The translations under genes and the position numbers were made by a program. The notes under the pieces were generated by a model. That model searched no databases, was not told where the DNA came from, and was given only the letters and a program-made list of their open reading frames with translations. This document shows positions 62,862 to 64,000 of a stretch of DNA of 64,000 bases, one piece after another (the first letter of the stretch is position 1; each line of letters starts with the position of its first letter). Source of the DNA: Chionis minor (taxonomy: Eukaryota; Chordata; Aves; Charadriiformes; Chionididae); assembly GCA_013398295.1 (NCBI GenBank), contig VZSF01010416.1, positions 2,474,259 through 2,538,258 on the forward strand, written 5' to 3'.

Positions 62862-64000
62862 GCAAGTACATTTTTGTCTTAAATATTGGTTATTTTGCTG
62901 TAGTCTGTAGAAATTTAAACATTCTTGGTCTGTTTTCATATTTTCAAAATCCCTTGAAGCAATTTGAGTAACTGTGATAACATTATTTGTGTTGTGAAGA
63001 GGCAGTAAACAGAATTTTTAGTAATACCGGGGTGGTAACATTAAAAAAGATTTCAGTCTGTAGGAAATGACTGCTTCTCTGTTATCCAACCATCTGAAGC
63101 ATTTTTAACTTAAATTTCGTATTTTCTCATCTTTAACGAGGGTGAACGTTTAATGTTTGTAGGAATAGCAGAGCTATTCTGAAGAAAAAACCCCAAATAT
63201 GAAGAATCATGTATTTCAAATAATTAGTCTGCATCCTGTGTAGTTCTGTGACTAGCCAGCCACAAATTGGAGGTGTGAGAATACCATAATTCATTCACCT
63301 TAGATGGGGATGCCAAAAGTGTAACTTCCTATGTGGGGAGCACTACTTTTTTAGCAAGGTTGTAATTCACGTAAGTGTTGTGTATTTTTTTTGCATCTTC
63401 TCCTATACCATTCCAAAGTCACGTTTGTAGGTCAGAATTCAATCACTATGTTTAAGAAAGTCGAACACATACCTCTTGTGGTGTGTGTTTGACATATAGG
63501 ATCATACTGGTTTTGTGTGTTAATTTGTGTGGTGTGGAGGAGAGATTTAACAATTCCTTTTGAGTTGTTTATTCAGTTTGTTACTGAGGAGTTGCTCCCC
63601 CTCCACCCCCCCACAGCAAATGCAGTAATTTCAATATCATAGAGCAGTGGTGTATTTCATCCTAGTTTTCCACCCTCTGCCCCCAGTTTCACTTGTGAAA
63701 AATAAGCTGATGGATTCTGGTGTTGGTTTCAGTTTTGAAAACAGTTTGATACTTTCTGTGTTTAGTTTACTTCGCTATAATGGTTGTGACCTTTCATGGG
63801 TTATCCACCTTGCTTGATCCATTATGAAGTCTTAGGGACTTCACAAGTCTTTCTCGAGTTCTTTTGCATGTACAGGCGTTTAAAATAACTTTGAAGTACA
63901 AGTGTTCTCTGTGTAAGCATGTTTAATTTCTAGACAGCTGACTGAAAGAGTAGGGTCTAAAGAATTTGTGTTTCTCCTTTGGTGTGCCTTACTGGGAAGG
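62862..64000 (+). other. OSBPL9: OSBPL9 intron, continuing past the window
   Basis: The stretch begins GCAAGT. The following ORP9 exon (the KIETLKETT region) was looked for and not found before the window ends. A C-rich run at about 63598-63613 is the only landmark. Confidence 0.8.

Noticed and set aside
1..64000. CRISPR array, operon or prokaryotic-type system
   Set aside because: No regularly spaced repeats or compact gene clusters; the sequence is plainly vertebrate with introns and LINEs.

Overview
The window is vertebrate nuclear DNA, almost certainly from a bird. It has intron-rich coding sequence with GT/GC-AG splice sites, several CR1 LINE copies (the dominant avian retrotransposon) in several states of decay, one ERVL-type solo LTR, no SINE-rich background, and GC-rich CpG islands containing assembly gaps. 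I infer a bird of unknown species; no barcode-like locus is present.

The one gene I can identify is OSBPL9 (ORP9, oxysterol-binding protein-related protein 9) on the + strand. Five exons belonging to the long form are visible: 32588-32638, 36465-36543, 48603-48679, 60726-60821 and 62814-62861. Spliced together they give an open frame matching most of the N-terminal PH domain and the start of the following coiled-coil region. The exon encoding the first ~37 residues is not found; the CpG island at about 22700-23750, with a 272-base run of N, is its likely home. The rest of the gene (remaining coiled coil, FFAT motif, sterol/phospholipid transfer domain) lies beyond 64000.

An internal CpG island (about 50500-51300, with a 64-base gap) carries CCAAT and GC boxes in + orientation. 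It is followed by two short exon-like segments (53236-53276 and 54711-54769). These are open only in the frame that joins the downstream OSBPL9 exons, which suggests an alternative promoter making a product without the PH domain.

Region by region: 1-800, CpG island (perhaps a promoter of a gene to the left; in human EPS15 is the neighbour, but no EPS15 exon is seen). 800-22700, intergenic, with a short CR1 tail (5222), a complete solo LTR with 5-bp target duplications (8063-8863), a 5'-truncated CR1 with part of its reverse transcriptase (9822-10750) and older repeat traces. 22700-23750, main OSBPL9 promoter island. 23400-64000, OSBPL9 introns and exons, with CR1 copies at 56035 and 57105-58712 inserted antisense to the gene. 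Two unusual antisense open stretches (24669-25260 and 26322-27062) sit in the first intron and are not explained.

The points most worth checking are the two apparent GC-AG introns, the alternative exon pair with its promoter, the missing first coding exon, and the antisense open stretches.
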